DNA of 64,000 bases from Apis mellifera. Its lineage: Eukaryota > Arthropoda > Insecta > Hymenoptera > Apidae. The DNA lies in the NCBI RefSeq assembly GCF_003254395.2, contig NC_037648.1, positions 8,180,135-8,244,134 of the forward strand, in the 5' to 3' direction. Within the stretch, counting starts at the first letter, position 1; the number at the start of each line of letters is the position of its first letter. Position numbers and translations under genes: made by a program. Below, in pieces: positions 25,091 through 46,600 of this stretch. Under the pieces are notes generated by a model, which saw only the letters and a program-made list of their open reading frames with translations, was not told the origin of the DNA and did not search any database.

Positions 25091-26833
25091 ATGAAATACA
25101 TGCTCTTGTTGCTATCTATATTCATCTGTGCACATATTGTATGCGCAGGCGTAAATACAGAATTAAAAAAAGATGGTGAACTAAAGGAAGAGTCTTATGA
25201 GAAAAGCGAGTCAAAGAGTTTAAAAGAAATTAAAGAAGAACGTGCTTCAAAATCAAAAAGTGAACGTTTGAAGATTCGTGAAGGTAATTCGTGAGATTCA
25301 AGATTCAAATCAATTAAATTTGAAAATTATGAAAGTAGTATTGTTAAATTATAAGATAGAAGATTTTATCTAAAAAATAATAAATTAAGCTTTTTGTATT
25401 TTTGGATATTGTAGATATTTTTAATATAGAATTCTTATAAAGTTAAAAAATATTTTATAAATTAAATATGGATTTAAATTTGGATTTTAACTCGACATAT
25501 TCGAAACTTTTTTTTTTTTTAAATTTAAAGAATTTTATAGTTTTTACAACTTTTTATTATTTTTATGATCTAAAAATTAAAAATTTCAAGTTAAAGTTCA
25601 AATTAAAAATTTGTAAAAAATATGGAAAAAACATAAAAATTGAATTTGTTGTAATTTAAAAAGGATTTTTATTATTTATTGATTAATTATGAATATAAGT
25701 TCGAAAAATCCTAAATATTAATGTTTAAAATTTTAATTCTTAACAAAATATATTTAATTTAATTCTTAACAAAGATACATTTAAAGAATTTCGCAAATTT
25801 AAAAATTAGGTTTTTAATTTTAAGAATCAAATGGTAAAAAACATTTTAAATTTGAAATATATAAAAGTAAATCTTTTAATCGACAAACGGATGAATTTAT
25901 TGATTAGAAAAACGCGAAGAGGAAGAAAAATCCAAGAGTCTGAATCTGGTCGTGGTCAGAGAAAAGATTACCAAACTTTCTTCATGGCTCAAAGAAGAGA
26001 AAGATATCAGTCCTCTTTTGGAAGAAAAAAATGGCAAAGGTCTATTGGGTTTGGAAGATGTCACGGACGAGTTAAATATCGCTCTTAAATCGTTGAAGGA
26101 GGGCAAAAAGTTTGATACTTGGAAATTCGAGAAAGGTAGCGAAGACGTTCGTTCTTTGGAAGAACTTGATACGAGCGTCGTTGAACTTTTAAAATTAATA
26201 AAGGAAGGAAAAACTGACCATGGTGCTATAGATTTGGAGAAGAATGGTAAGGTACTTGTAGATTTGGAAAAAATCTCAGAAAACATACTTGAAACTTGTG
26301 GATCACAAAAGAAGACTGTGGAAGTTGTAGATGATAAAGACAAAAAATGGAATAAAGAATCAGGTTGGAAAAAAAATCTAAATGATCTAGATTGGAAAAA
26401 AGATTTAGATAAAGATAAAGTTGGTGGCGGTTTGCTTGGCGGTTTAAGTGGCCTCTTAAATAGTTTAAAATCAGAAAAAGGTCTTCTAGGTCTTTTGAAT
26501 AAGAATCAAATTGAGTTATTAATTCCTTTAATCAGTGAGATAAAAAAGAAAAATATAGATTTTAATCTCTTCGATTCTGTTGATTCTGTCGAAAGAAATT
26601 TAGACTTGAAACTTTTCACAAGTTCTGTTTCAAAAGTTACTGAATTATTAAATAAAGGAATCGATATTCAAACAATTTTGAATGCGAAAAATGGAGATGA
26701 ATTCGATTTAAGCGGCAAAGAATTGAAAAACGTCAAAGGGATATTTGGTTTGATTGGAAGTTTGAAACGCTCATTAGGATTAGAAAATATATTGAACTTA
26801 CCGTTTAAACGTATACCTCTGCTTAAATTATAA
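25091..26833 (+). CDS. Two-exon gene for a secreted Lys/Glu/Leu-rich protein (372 aa)
   Basis: Exons are 25091-25283 and 25908-26833. The donor is GAAG/GTAATT and the acceptor GATTAG/AAA; both exons use the same frame with a phase-1 split Glu codon. ATG 25091 starts a signal peptide (hydrophobic LLLLSIFICAHIV, likely cleavage after VCA at residue 19). Residues 20-79 are highly charged, rich in Lys, Glu and Ser. The rest is predicted helical, with recurring Leu-rich GLLGL or LLGGL segments, notably residues about 237-262, and a C-terminus ending FKRIPLLKL. The mature part has only one Cys (near residue 195), so no disulfide framework. I do not recognise a family. A silk-gland, cuticle, venom or salivary product would fit the look, but none is shown. 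A GTG at 25952 is internal, not a start. Confidence 0.85.
25284..25907 (+). other. Intron of the 372-aa secreted protein gene
   Basis: This 624-base A+T-rich intron starts GTAATT and ends TTTATTGATTAG. A 63-codon open frame inside it (25468-25659) is rich in Phe, Lys, Leu and Asn, as expected of chance frames in A+T-rich DNA. Confidence 0.8.
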
Positions 26834-26914
26834 GATAAAAATGATAGATCTATTTGATATTTAAAGATTTATAAAGATCTACAAAATGTCTAAACGAAAA
26901 TAATTTAATAATTA

Positions 26915-26920
26915 AATAAA
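26915..26920 (+). terminator. Poly(A) signal of the 372-aa secreted protein gene
   Basis: AATAAA lies 82 bases after the stop codon and is followed at once by a GT-rich element (agtgtggtta), the usual arrangement of a cleavage and polyadenylation site. Confidence 0.65.
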
Positions 26921-34192
<7,272 letters not shown>

Positions 34193-34314
34193 CTTGTAAC
34201 CGTAATCCATAAATCTTTCGCATTTTGAATTTGATTTCGAAGTATTTGAATATATTCGCTTGATCTCATCATTAGTCACGGTCAATTAGCCACAATAAGG
34301 TATAGCACATGTCG
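34193..34314 (-). other. Candidate minus-strand exon (5' UTR or first coding exon)
   Basis: On the minus strand a pyrimidine-rich acceptor (ttctcctcattgtttacag) ends at 34315 and a near-perfect donor (ACAAG/GTAAGTGAG) starts at 34192, bounding 122 bases. All three frames have a stop in the first part. After the last of these, ATGATG opens a frame of 26 codons (starting MMRSSEYIQILRNQ) that runs through the donor in phase 2; another ATG (MRKIYGLRLQ) is open too. This fits a 5' UTR exon with the start codon, or a non-coding RNA exon. No partner exon was identified, so chance remains possible. Confidence 0.35.
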
Positions 34315-34680
34315 CTGTAAACAATGAGGAGAAAATATAAATGGAATATCGTGTTTATGATAGGGGTGCGCAGTAAGGGTGCGCGCCTCTGACCGGTTAG
34401 GTCCTTTAGGCAAAATTCACAGTCTGCCGACAGCCGCGCTTGATGAAACTTGATTCTGCACCAATCTTGTTTTTGGAAAACAAAACTTTCCTTCGTGTAT
34501 TTTTCTTTATTCTGTACTTCCGCGGATAAATCGTTTATATATTTTTTCTTCTTTAGCTCTTCTCTTATTTTCGCTAACTTGACGAGATCCGCGAAGAAAA
34601 ATCAGTGATATTACATATGGGGATGAACACGGGGATGATCGAGAGTCGATGACGGTTAATTAAATTTTGTTATGCAAGAT
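34315..34680. promoter_or_regulatory. G+C-richer, CpG-containing island in A+T-rich DNA
   Basis: Around 34365-34460 the sequence has many CG dinucleotides (gtgcgcgcc, gccgcgc) and is the most G+C-rich non-coding spot between the secreted-protein gene and the receptor gene. It lies directly upstream, on the minus strand, of the candidate exon at 34193-34314. A promoter or first untranslated exon is the likely reading; no TATA or initiator could be assigned confidently. Confidence 0.35.
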
Positions 34681-37600
34681 ATGTCATTACAAATTGTCTA
34701 ATGTGTTAAGAGTAATGCTCGAACAACTTCTAATTAGAAATTGATAATCATTATGTATGAAGAGATTGAAAAAGGGTTGGATAACTATTACAATCTAATA
34801 GAGCTTGGAATGGATAATGTTGTAATGCAAGAAGTGTGAATGGTTTATGATTAAATGAATATCGGTGTTTGGGAATTTGTTGAATAATAAATTTGTTGAA
34901 TAAAATTGTTATTGTGTTTTGAAATTTATTGTGTATTAAATAAAAATTGTGACCAAATGTTAAAATTCTTAAAGTTTTTAAAATAATAAAGTTCTTTTAT
35001 CGTAGTTTAAAGAAAAATTTATTTTTCGTTATATATATTGATGAATATATTATTTTACTTTTGAACATAAAACAATATGGATATTTACCTAAAAGATGAT
35101 CGAAAAATTTTTTTTGAAAAATTCATGACATAAAAAAATGAGTATTAAAGTAAAAATATAAAAATTAAAAGTGATATAAGGAAATGGATGCGAAGGAATT
35201 GATATATATATATAGTGAGAATCGATCATATGCTTTTCAATAATATTATATATATATTCTCGTGTGAACCGTGAAACTTTCAAGTTGAAGGATAAAAAGG
35301 AAAGAGCGACAAATCAATTAAGAAAGAATATGCTTGTGATCGTGTAAGTAAGTTCAACATCGTGGCAAGGTATGGTGGTTTAACTACTTTTTTCCTTGTC
35401 CTCTTATTCTTATCTTTTTTAGAAACTTTTTCTCTTTAAAAGATAAGCATCAGTGCATGAAATTGCATTTAAATAATCGAAACGATTCGGGACAATATTT
35501 TTTACATTGGATATTAATGCATATAATTGAATAATAATTATATTTACATTTTCGATTATAGTATTGACATTATTAATTTATTTTCGAAGTGTTGATGATT
35601 TAATTATGAATGAATTATGAATATGTAATATCCATTATCAATGTTTATATTACTTTTTTATTCTATTTTAATATGAAGATTTTTTTCCACAAATATTTAA
35701 TTAAATTATCAGAGATAAAAGTTTGAATAACAAGTATTATTAGATATTAGAATTAAATTTATATTAATTGGAACTAATTTCACTCTTTATGAAATTTAAT
35801 TATATTTTTTAAATGTTTTTGTAAAATAAGATTAAAATCTCGATTGATAATTTAATAATTTTTCTTGTAAAATAAATTTTTATCTTTTTATATAAATTCA
35901 AAATGTTTCTTTTTTTATTATAAATTCGAATAATTACAATTAAATCGTATAATTTGAACAAATCTTTTACTTGAATAATGCTATTTATACATATGTGATA
36001 ATAATTGCATTATTGTTTTAATTTTTTTTAAGATAATATTTAAAATAAATATTTATATATAATATTTTATTTATTTTCGTTAAAAATACTTTTATATATT
36101 ATATTACAAACAAATTATCATTGATTCGACATTACAATATATTGCTTTTTTAATTATTTAAAAATTTTTTTTTATCAATAAATATTATATATAATCTAAT
36201 ATAATCTAAATATATCTGTAATCAATTTCAAGTTCAGCTATGAATGACAATTTTTTTCTTAAACACGATACAATTGTATGTTAAAATTGCGTTGAATAAG
36301 GTATCATAATTAACCTAGTAGGAAATCAAGCTCATTGAAATGCAATGCACAGCAATGTCATTCTCAGTTTGAAAAAATTCAACATAGCTTTTATTTATTT
36401 ATTCCTTTTTTTAAAATCTACATATGAAAACGTTAAGCATGAATTTCAATTAAAATATAGACGTTAAAATTATTTTTTATTCGTGACCGAAATTAAATTC
36501 AATTAAAAAAAATAATATTACGTTAGCTAAAAGACTACAAGAAAAGATTTTGTATTTAATGAAATAATTAATATCATAATTGTCAACATAAGAAATTTCT
36601 AAAAATCTAATTTCCGAAAATAAAAAAATCTAATTTTCGAAAATAAAAAATATAAAGAATATAAATGGAATGGAAATTGTATAAAGTATGAAATTTAAAA
36701 TTCAAGAAAAAATTATTAAACTAAATCTACACGAGAAATCGTGACTGAAAAAATTCTTTCTGAAACGGTGTAATATTAATTCAATTAAATATGCGCACTT
36801 GAAAGATATAAATAATTTCTTTTGAAAATAGTTAAAATTTACTTAAAAAAATTAAAATACTATATAATCGATTTATTGTCTACATGAAATATTAAAAATA
36901 ATGAAAAAAATAAAATTGTTTCATTTCCCATAAATCTTGTCAATCCGTTTAATTTTTCATCTTCGAATTATAATATTTTTTTTTATTTTCATCCTCAGAA
37001 GGATGATTTCCATCGTTTTTTAAATTCGGTCCAGATTATCTGAAAAGTCTACTTCATTAACGATTACTCATCCATGATTCTCTTATTTGAACTTGGGAAT
37101 ATCTGGATGGAAAAGAGATACGATCGAAAGAAGGATAAAAAATTATAAGAGAAAATTTGCAGGAATGACGATAGCTAATAAAAGCTTTTTTTTTTTTACT
37201 CTCTTATCCCTTCCTTTAAAAGATTTTATCGCTCTTTAACGCGCACAATCGGTTTACTCGTATTCGAGGAAATTTCTCTGCCACGAATATAAAGGATCAC
37301 AGTTACACGTTTCATTGGAACGTTAAAAAATAATCCGTGGATTTAAGTTGGAAGGTCAATAAAGGATATCCAAGTCGACATATAAGATTCTTAAGATCGT
37401 CAAAGAAATTTTTCTTTTACGAATATCGTAAAATTGTCAGGAATCGGGCTATTTTTCTCTAGTTGCGTATCAAACGATCCCTCGAGACGAACTGCATCTG
37501 GATACTACGGAAAAATTTACATTTTCAATGTCTCTTGCCTTGTCGTAGATCATCGTTTATTTTTGGAATACTTGAAGTTCATACATATAAGAATTATATA

Positions 37601-40600
37601 ATTTAACCATGTCTTGAATCTCTCAAATTCAATTTTTTACATAATTATTTAGATTTTTGTCTTTCATCTAATTTTTTATAAAAAACATTTTATAAATAAA
37701 CAGAAATTATATAAATATTTATTTAAAGGATAAATTTTTCAATTTTGCATTGAAATAATAATTTATAATAAGAAGGAATGATTATTTACAATATAATATT
37801 TTATATAATTATATTTAATCTTACATTGATCAATAATTAAAAAAAAAGGAATGTCTGAAAATTTGTGAAATGGATACAAGATATATTTTAAGTAATTTTT
37901 GCATGCTATAGAATAGATTGATAAAATTTAATAAATCATATTTTTAAAAATTGTTACATATATTTGTATTTATTATATCAAGAAGAATACTTAGTTAATT
38001 AATAATTTCAAATGCACATTAATTTTAATATTAAATATATCGGTTTTAAAATAACTTTTAAAATAACATTTCAATTATCGTAAAAGTGCAAATATTATCT
38101 ATTATTTCAAATAAAATTTAATAATAAATTAATATAAAGAATAATACAATATTATTTTATCTAAAAGCATATATGAAAAAGATATTAATCTCTTCATAAT
38201 TTTTAAATTAAAGTGCTTCAATTAATTGAAATATTTATATTAATTTTTTTAATATTTGTGAAATTTTTAATACCGTTAATATTGCATCAAATATTATTTT
38301 AAATTCATTTAAAAATTATTTAAATAATTCTATGTTCTAATTTTTAATAGTAAATAAATTAATTATTATTATTTTTAAAAGCATAAATAATTATTCGACA
38401 ATAAATATAATGTACAAAATTCATATGGCAATTCGTACATTGAAGATTATATTTATAGTAGAAGAAAGTAAAATAAAGTAATACTATATTATACAATACT
38501 TATACAAATGCAATTAAATATCCTAAAAAGAAAATATTTTATATCGATTGAATTCAATTATTATTAATTCTTTTTGAATAGAATTCATAGGTTAAATTAT
38601 TCAACTTAATTCACGCAAAAATTATTTATTTAGAGGAAGAATATTTAGAGGTAACTTAACTTAACTTAACTTAACTTAAGCTATATATATTTTTAAATAT
38701 TATTGTTATAATCTTTTTAATCAAAAAATATTACAATACTAATCAAAAAAGTTAACATCATTTTTTTTTTAATTTAATTTAATCAGGCAGCTAAATACCG
38801 ACTAAACGATAATAAATCGACTCATGTTTTATCGTCTCTGTTTTATTTTTTATCCGAAACGAAACATTAAATGAAAATAAATAAAAATAAATCCTTTTTA
38901 TTAAATTCAAGATAAAATCAAGAAAAATATTTTTTTTTCAAAACGATGATTCAAGTTGCTCATGCATTAAAATCATAATCGCGATAATAAATGCAACGTT
39001 AAAGAAAAGAGACGTTATTTCGTATGCAAATTAACGAGATTTGATAGAATCCCCCGTTTCTCATACAAAAATAATTACATGAAATTTTATTATGAAATCA
39101 ATGTTTCTTGTTCCAGTTTAATTTTCTTACATAATCAAAGACTTTCTATTAAATCAAACGAAGTTGTGTTCAAACTTTCAAAGTCTCAAATTACTTCTTA
39201 AATTATTACTTACTTCTAATTACTTCTTAAATGTAAATTAATAGAATTCAATAAAATTGTGCATATCTCGTGCACAAAATAAAATAATTTCATGGAAAAT
39301 AATTAAGTGATTATGATGAAAGTTATAATAAGTTATATTTAAATTATTTTTACAGAAGAAAGAATTTCCATCTGTAACTTTTAATAGATCTTTTATGTAA
39401 CTCCTCTTCAAAATAATTTTAATCTAAATTCCTGTTCATACTTGTAAGGGACATCTTCTTACAATTTACAATCTACGAACAAAGTAAAATTGTACTTTTA
39501 AATTCTTCCAAGAATAATTTTTCTTCTTTCTATTTATAGTCATTTTACATTCTTCAAAATTATTTATTTGATTTGCAAATATTTTCGATCTTCGCAGGAA
39601 AAGCAAATAATTTTCATTAATCTCTGTGCTTGTGTTTGTCGATCAGAAGCGAGTTATGGAAGCTGGAACTTTAAATATTTATTATTTGCCATAAAACAAA
39701 GATTACGCATATACTATAAAAAGGAAACTAATTCTTGCTCATCGATTATTTATTATATTATATATATTGATATAGTTTATAAATAACTTATAAAGATATG
39801 AGAATAAAAATATGAAAAGCATAAATAAAATAAAATATATAAGTAAATATGTATTTGTAAAAGAATATTTTTTAAAAAGAAGTCCTTATTTAAATACTTT
39901 GTAAAAGAAAAATAAATTTATTTATATAGAAATAGGATAGATATTAAAAATGTAATTCTTTAAAATATTCAAAGATTTGAAATAATTTTCAAAGAAATAT
40001 TTCTAAATAAAAATTCTTATTTAGAAATATCGAATTTCAAATCAAAGGAAAAGATTTGAAATCTTTTAAATATCAATGAGAAATTTAATTTATAAATATC
40101 TGAATAAAGAATAAAAAAATTAATAAGTACTTTGGACAAATGATAAAAGATAAAGATGTATTTGATATGCAGTAAAAGATAAAACAACAATACAATGAAT
40201 AAACATATATCATGATGAAGAAACAGAAGAGATATAATAATAAATACTTAAATGACTGAAAAATATCATCATATCAGACATAAATTATTTGGAAAATAAA
40301 AATTGATATGATATATTCATTTGATTTATTTCAATACACGATTGAAAGGAGACACTTGTGTTTTAAAGAATTCGTTCTTTTCACAATGATCGCATTAAAA
40401 TTTCTGCACGAGACATCGCGTGTCGTGGCATGAAATATCCACATTGAACATTTTGTATGTGCATGCACATATACTATGTCAGATCGATTAATTAGAATCG
40501 CGTGTGTTTATTTTAGACTTGCTTTAATAAGTGGCATAGAGACACACACGTGTCTTTGCTTTATGCCAAGGGATCAACTATGTTTTAGATACTTTATATA

Positions 40601-43600
40601 CTTTGTATACTTTTAGTTTTCACAATCGATATATTATTGTTCGAGAAAATTGAATAACAAGATTCGTAACAAGAATAATTTTAATTAATTTTATTGATTA
40701 TGAAGACACTTTTACAATAATGATATTTGATTATATATTGTTTTTTTTTGTATAATGTAATACGTATATTTTTTTTAATAATAATGCACAATATTAATAT
40801 CATTAAAATTTAAATTAAATATTTTTAAATATTTTTTTGTTCTCTTGAAAAGAAAATGAAAATTGAGAAGCATTGCTTTTTATATGAAAAGTATTTGAAT
40901 ATTTTTTTATTCTATAATGAAATGTTAAAATTCAATTTTTAATAAAATTTTTTGAATATATAGAGATGTAAAAGGTAAACACATACTTCGTGTATGAAAT
41001 ATCATTTTAAGAAAACCATTGTTCAGTATGCTTTTCATTTTTTAAATATAACTTTAATAATGATTCGAAACAGAATACAATTTTAAATTATCAGAATTCG
41101 ATACTTTATTATCCTGTATTGAAAAGAATTCTTAAAATTGTATTTAAAAAGATATTGGATTTTATGGATTGATATCATCCTCTCAAAGAAATTTCCCATA
41201 TAAATTTTCTTTTTTTAATCTTCAAAGCTTGAAGCAAATATATATAAAATTCATATATAATATATAACATAATCTTCAAACATATAAAAATTTAATCCAT
41301 GAATCCATCACACTTTATTTATCAAAAAAAAAAAAATCCAATTTCTTTTAAAACAAGTAAACTCAATTTTTTAACAATAATACAATAAACATATTATATA
41401 TAAAATTCAACTAGAAATCAATAAAGAAAAAAGACAAAATGAATAAAATTGAATAGTCCTTTTTTTAATCATCTTCTTTCAAAGTGTCTTTAGATTCAAC
41501 AATCATCCTCAGATTTATATTTTTTCCCAAGATGATTTATTTTTCCTCTCTTGAATCCTACAAAGAAAGAAAAAAATGAATTCCTAGTATATCCTGGATA
41601 TCACACGTGATGAAATTCTGCGAAGAAAAAAACCTAATTCTCGGATATTTATCGAGATAAGATGACGATCTTCAACCTGTGCGAACAATGCTCGAATGCA
41701 CACGGCCACAGATAACTCGAATCAGGCCAAGAATAATATTACAGTCTGAGAAGCATTACGAAATATTGATCATTTATCCTGAACGACCGTCCTCAATATA
41801 ATTTAATAGCACATACCATGGTACGATCGAGTATTACGCGTTGATGCTTGTCATGTTACTAAGGTTTATGCATGGATAGATGCATGGATAATGTTTCTAA
41901 AATTTGTAAACTGCTTACTAATAGATGTGAAATCAATCCACATGCTCTTATTGGATAAATATTCATCGAATGTTCGATTAATTTCCGGATGAATGAAAAG
42001 AGGAGGGTATTTGGGATAAGATCTATACAGGATGAGAAAAAAAAGGTAATTTATAGAGTGTAGAAGGGGATGTTGATAACATTTATCGCTTTAACTTTGA
42101 CTTGGAAAGATGGATAGAAAATTTATTGATTTATTTTTGTCTCTTTTTGAGACATGATGTTTGATAAACAGAATTGAAAAATATAAATTGTAATGTAAGG
42201 ATATTATATATAATTATGTATAATAAATGTTTATGTTTTTTTAATGTGATTTATATCTTGTATATTTTAGAATGGTAGTATTGTTAAAAAATTTTATACA
42301 TACCATTAATTACCTTAAATGATCAATTAATCAATGATTTAGAATTATGTTATCTTTAAAAATCTTTCGTGAAAAAATTATTACATAGTTAAAAGCATTA
42401 TATAGTTATATATTTTACATTATATAGTTTAAAGCATTATAAATTATAGATTAATTAATTGAATCTGGTTGATAAAAACTGAATTATAATTAATTAGTAT
42501 AATTATTATATATATATTTATATTATTATATAATTGATTAATTTAAATTAATTAATTACATTTAATTAAATTAATTAAATACAACAACATATCTTAAATG
42601 CTTAAGTTATTATTCTTTGCTATCTAAGAAGATTCTTATAAAAAATTTATCAAAATAAATAAAATTAATTTTATTCTATAGTTTTCTATTTATAACAGTA
42701 AATTTATAATAATAAAGATAATAACAAAATTTACAGCAGTATATATTCAAAGAATAGCAAAGAAAATCAACTCAAATTTTTGTAACAAATAACGATCGTT
42801 TTTATAGGATTATCGTGATTGTGATTCATGAGTGACATTTTAACAGAGAGAAAAACATAAGATACTAGATTTTATTGGAATTTTTTATTGAAACATTCTT
42901 GCGAACTGTTAGTAGGCGTAGGCCTGAATTGATATTTATTTTAATAGAATAAAATATGACGAAATCATATTTCACGTTATTGCAAAAAAAACTTATTTTA
43001 TTCCTTGGATTTAAAAATATAATATACTTATATATAGTTGCTATTAAAAATATCAAATAAAAATTAATTTTTATAAATAAAATTTAATAAATTAAAGAAA
43101 ATGCACTAAAAAATTAGTTTTATGAAATTATAGAATAAAAATAATCAGGGAAATATATCAATCATTTCTTTAAGTTTACTTTATGAGATATTTAAAATTT
43201 TTCCATTATTAGATACATATTATTATGAACATGTACTATGTATATATATAAATAAAATCTCTAATAGTTTACAGATAAAATATATAAATTGAAATATTAT
43301 ATTTTAAGAATTGAATATATTTGAATACCACAAAAAAAATTTTTAATATCATATAACTTTCTAATTTTCACAAAAAGACATTAAATATCTATATTAAATA
43401 TAAATTTGTAAAGTTATTATAGATTTATCTTTTGAATATTAAAATTTAAATAATATTATGATATTATTATATATGATATATTATGATATTATTAATTATA
43501 TATTATTTTATTATAAAGTATTTCTCATAATACTTATAATAAGTTTTTTCAAAATATACATAATAGAAAGATTGTTTTAGATCAACATATTATTGTTTCA

Positions 43601-46600
43601 TGTAGAAATTGTGTATTACTCTCATATATAACTTCTCTTTAAATATCGTAAACAAGGATTATATTTTGCTTTTCATTAGTACGAATTCATCGTTATATAT
43701 AATTGCTAAAGATTGTATTCATGCAGAATAATATAAATAGAGATTTATTTAAATTTTATTTAAATTTTAATTTACATAGCAACATAATATTGTTAAATTT
43801 AATATTAATTTATTCGTAAATCTTAAATATTTTTATATTCTAAAAATTCTAACAAAATTTCGTAACATATTCTAAAAAAAATAAGTTGAGAAACACCGAT
43901 ATATATTATAATAATTATTTAAACATTGCTTCTTTGAATTGCATAATAAAATATTTCACTATATAAAAAAAGCTCAAAGCTTCATCATAATAAAATACAG
44001 AACAGATATTGGTTTTTGTACCGTATAACCCTTTTCATGTCGTACTTTATTTAAAATATTTCCTTTTGTGAAACAAAGAATATTAAAAGAATCCCAGATC
44101 GAAATATATATATTAAAATAAGATAGTATTATTGGATAAAAGACTTCACGTACGATTTAAATTTTTCTTTTTTTCTTTTTTATGTTATATACACGTAGCA
44201 AAAACCTATGATAAAGTCGTAAATTTATATCGTAGTTATGTACACTTATTCAATAATTGTACATGATATTCGAATTTTAATAGAAAATATTTAAATATTC
44301 ATTTCTACATCCTCATTTTCCAATTTCTTTTTTTTTTTTAATTTCTTATCTTTCAATCTTCTAATTTTTTTATCTGAATCAGATATTCATTTTCGTTATT
44401 GCAAATATAAAATTTTTATAATTTTTCTTTGAACATTGAAATGCTTTAAAGTAAATCTTCATCTAGATGAAGTAAATTCTTGTTGAAAAATATTTCGTCA
44501 TTCCTAACAGCGATGCATACTCATAGGGCAAAAGAGGAGAACATCGATCAGAAAAAGTAAATCTCTAGTACAAGTAAAGTCGCTTAAATTACTATCACGT
44601 AAAATTGAAAATATACAGGATTATCGTTCAACTTATGCAAAAATGATTTAAAATAAAATTCCAATCAGGATAATATTTAATTTCTAAAAACACGAAAAAC
44701 GAAAAATTTAAAATTTTTATAATTTAACAATTTTAGAAATTTTCAAATTTCGAAGCTTAAAATAAAAATTATTGAGAAAGTTTTCAAATTTTCAAATTTC
44801 AAACTATAAATTATTTAAAATGTGATTACTTAGCAAACAATACGTTCACAATTTTTTATTTATCATATATAATTTGATAATAGTTATCAAATTAATCTTA
44901 TTATTAATAATCATTATGCATGAAATCTATTTTCATTATATATTACTTAATGAATTTCATAATATGAGAATAAAATGTAGAATTTGGCAAAAAAATGTTT
45001 CGTTGGAAAATAAACATGTGTACAAATTGTTTTATATATAGTTCAAAAACCTTTTCAAAATTCGCACATTTTCCAGCATGAATGTGTTCTTCTAAATTGC
45101 TCATCGAATTACCGAAACCGAGAATACGAAACCTTAATGTTCAATGCGATCTTATTTCAAAGCGTAGCTTTCAAATGAAACAAGGTACTAGAACTACCAA
45201 GAAACCTTTCGAAGATATTGATATATAGCTCCAGAAACTTTCTAGCTCGCGCCAGTTTCGAATAGAATAAATTCTGATTTGAAGAATATATTTTAACAGC
45301 AAAAATATAAAAATTTTTCACTTTACAAGAATTTATATAAAAAGCTTTTAATTTTTGAAAATATAATTTTTAGATTATTAAAAAAGTATATATATCGAGT
45401 ACAAAGTGCAAAAAAATATTCGTTTTAAACATAAAAGAATGTAGAAATTATATTTATTACAATAATTAGTTTCTTTTTATTGAAAATAAAGGAGTGAAGA
45501 ATTTCAACATGATGAATTTTTAAATAAATTGTATACTAACAAGATAAAATTTAAATAAAAATTTGAATAAAATACAAAATTATTTTAAAAATTTATACAT
45601 GGCAAAAAAGTAATAGATTTGAATAATATTTTATTTTTAATTTTAGAGAAAAGTAGAATACTTCGTTATAAAATTAAAAGTGCAAAAGGTTTTTACATCA
45701 ATTTTTGAAAATAAGAAAATTCTAAGAATAAAGTTTATCAAATATACTAAAAGTATAATATATATGTATAATATACATGTTAATTTGCTTCTTCACTTTA
45801 ATTTAATTATAACTTATCTCGAGCGTAATGCATACTTTCTCAAGAAGTCGTAATTATAAATAAAAATAGATAATGAAATTATTTTAATAAGATCAACATA
45901 ATTTGCAGTATTTTTTATTTTGGTTTTGAAAATTATATCAAAACTTTGAATATGATTCAGTTATCAATATATTAAATATAAAAATATGATGTAGAAGAAA
46001 AGGTTAATAATCTTGTATAAAAAAATGTCATTCTAATAACGAATAAAAGTCATAAAAATTTGTATTAAATGTAAAAAGTAAATAATTTTTAAATATTTTT
46101 TCATAAATTAACATTAAGTAACATTATTCTACATTTGATATAAAAATACAATACAGAATTAATATTAACACAGAAGTAATATAATTAATTAAACTATTAA
46201 ATAAATTAATAACTAATAATTACATTAATATAAAATAATTATATAATAAAATTATTAAACTGAAAGCAATTATTTATTAATCAATGAATATTAATTACGA
46301 ATTTTATATGTAATTAATGAAAATAAATATTAATTTATTTATACAAATTATTATAATTATTTATTAATTATTTTATATTTATATATTATAATTTTATAGA
46401 TCATTAAATGATTAAATTACCAATTAATTTAAATAATAATATGAATATTAAATTTACCAATCAGTTAAAAAAGCATCAGAAAAAAGTATTTGATGTAATT
46501 CAATGCAATTCAAAAACGATAAATACATACAAACGCAAAAATAACAAATTATACAGCATGATATGGTAGGTACATGAAAAGGATTGAAATATTAGAAACG

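Noticed and set aside
25831..26343. Other frames over the second exon of the secreted-protein gene (plus 25831-26088, minus 25897-26343)
   Set aside because: Both overlap the supported exon in other frames and lack promoter or splice support.
38652..38679. TTAAC repeat as an interstitial telomere tract
   Set aside because: The insect telomere unit is TTAGG; this unit differs and is short.
39568..39786. 72-codon plus-strand frame
   Set aside because: Ile/Tyr/Lys-rich composition and no start context, promoter or splice signal. Frames of this length are expected by chance in tens of kilobases of A+T-rich DNA.
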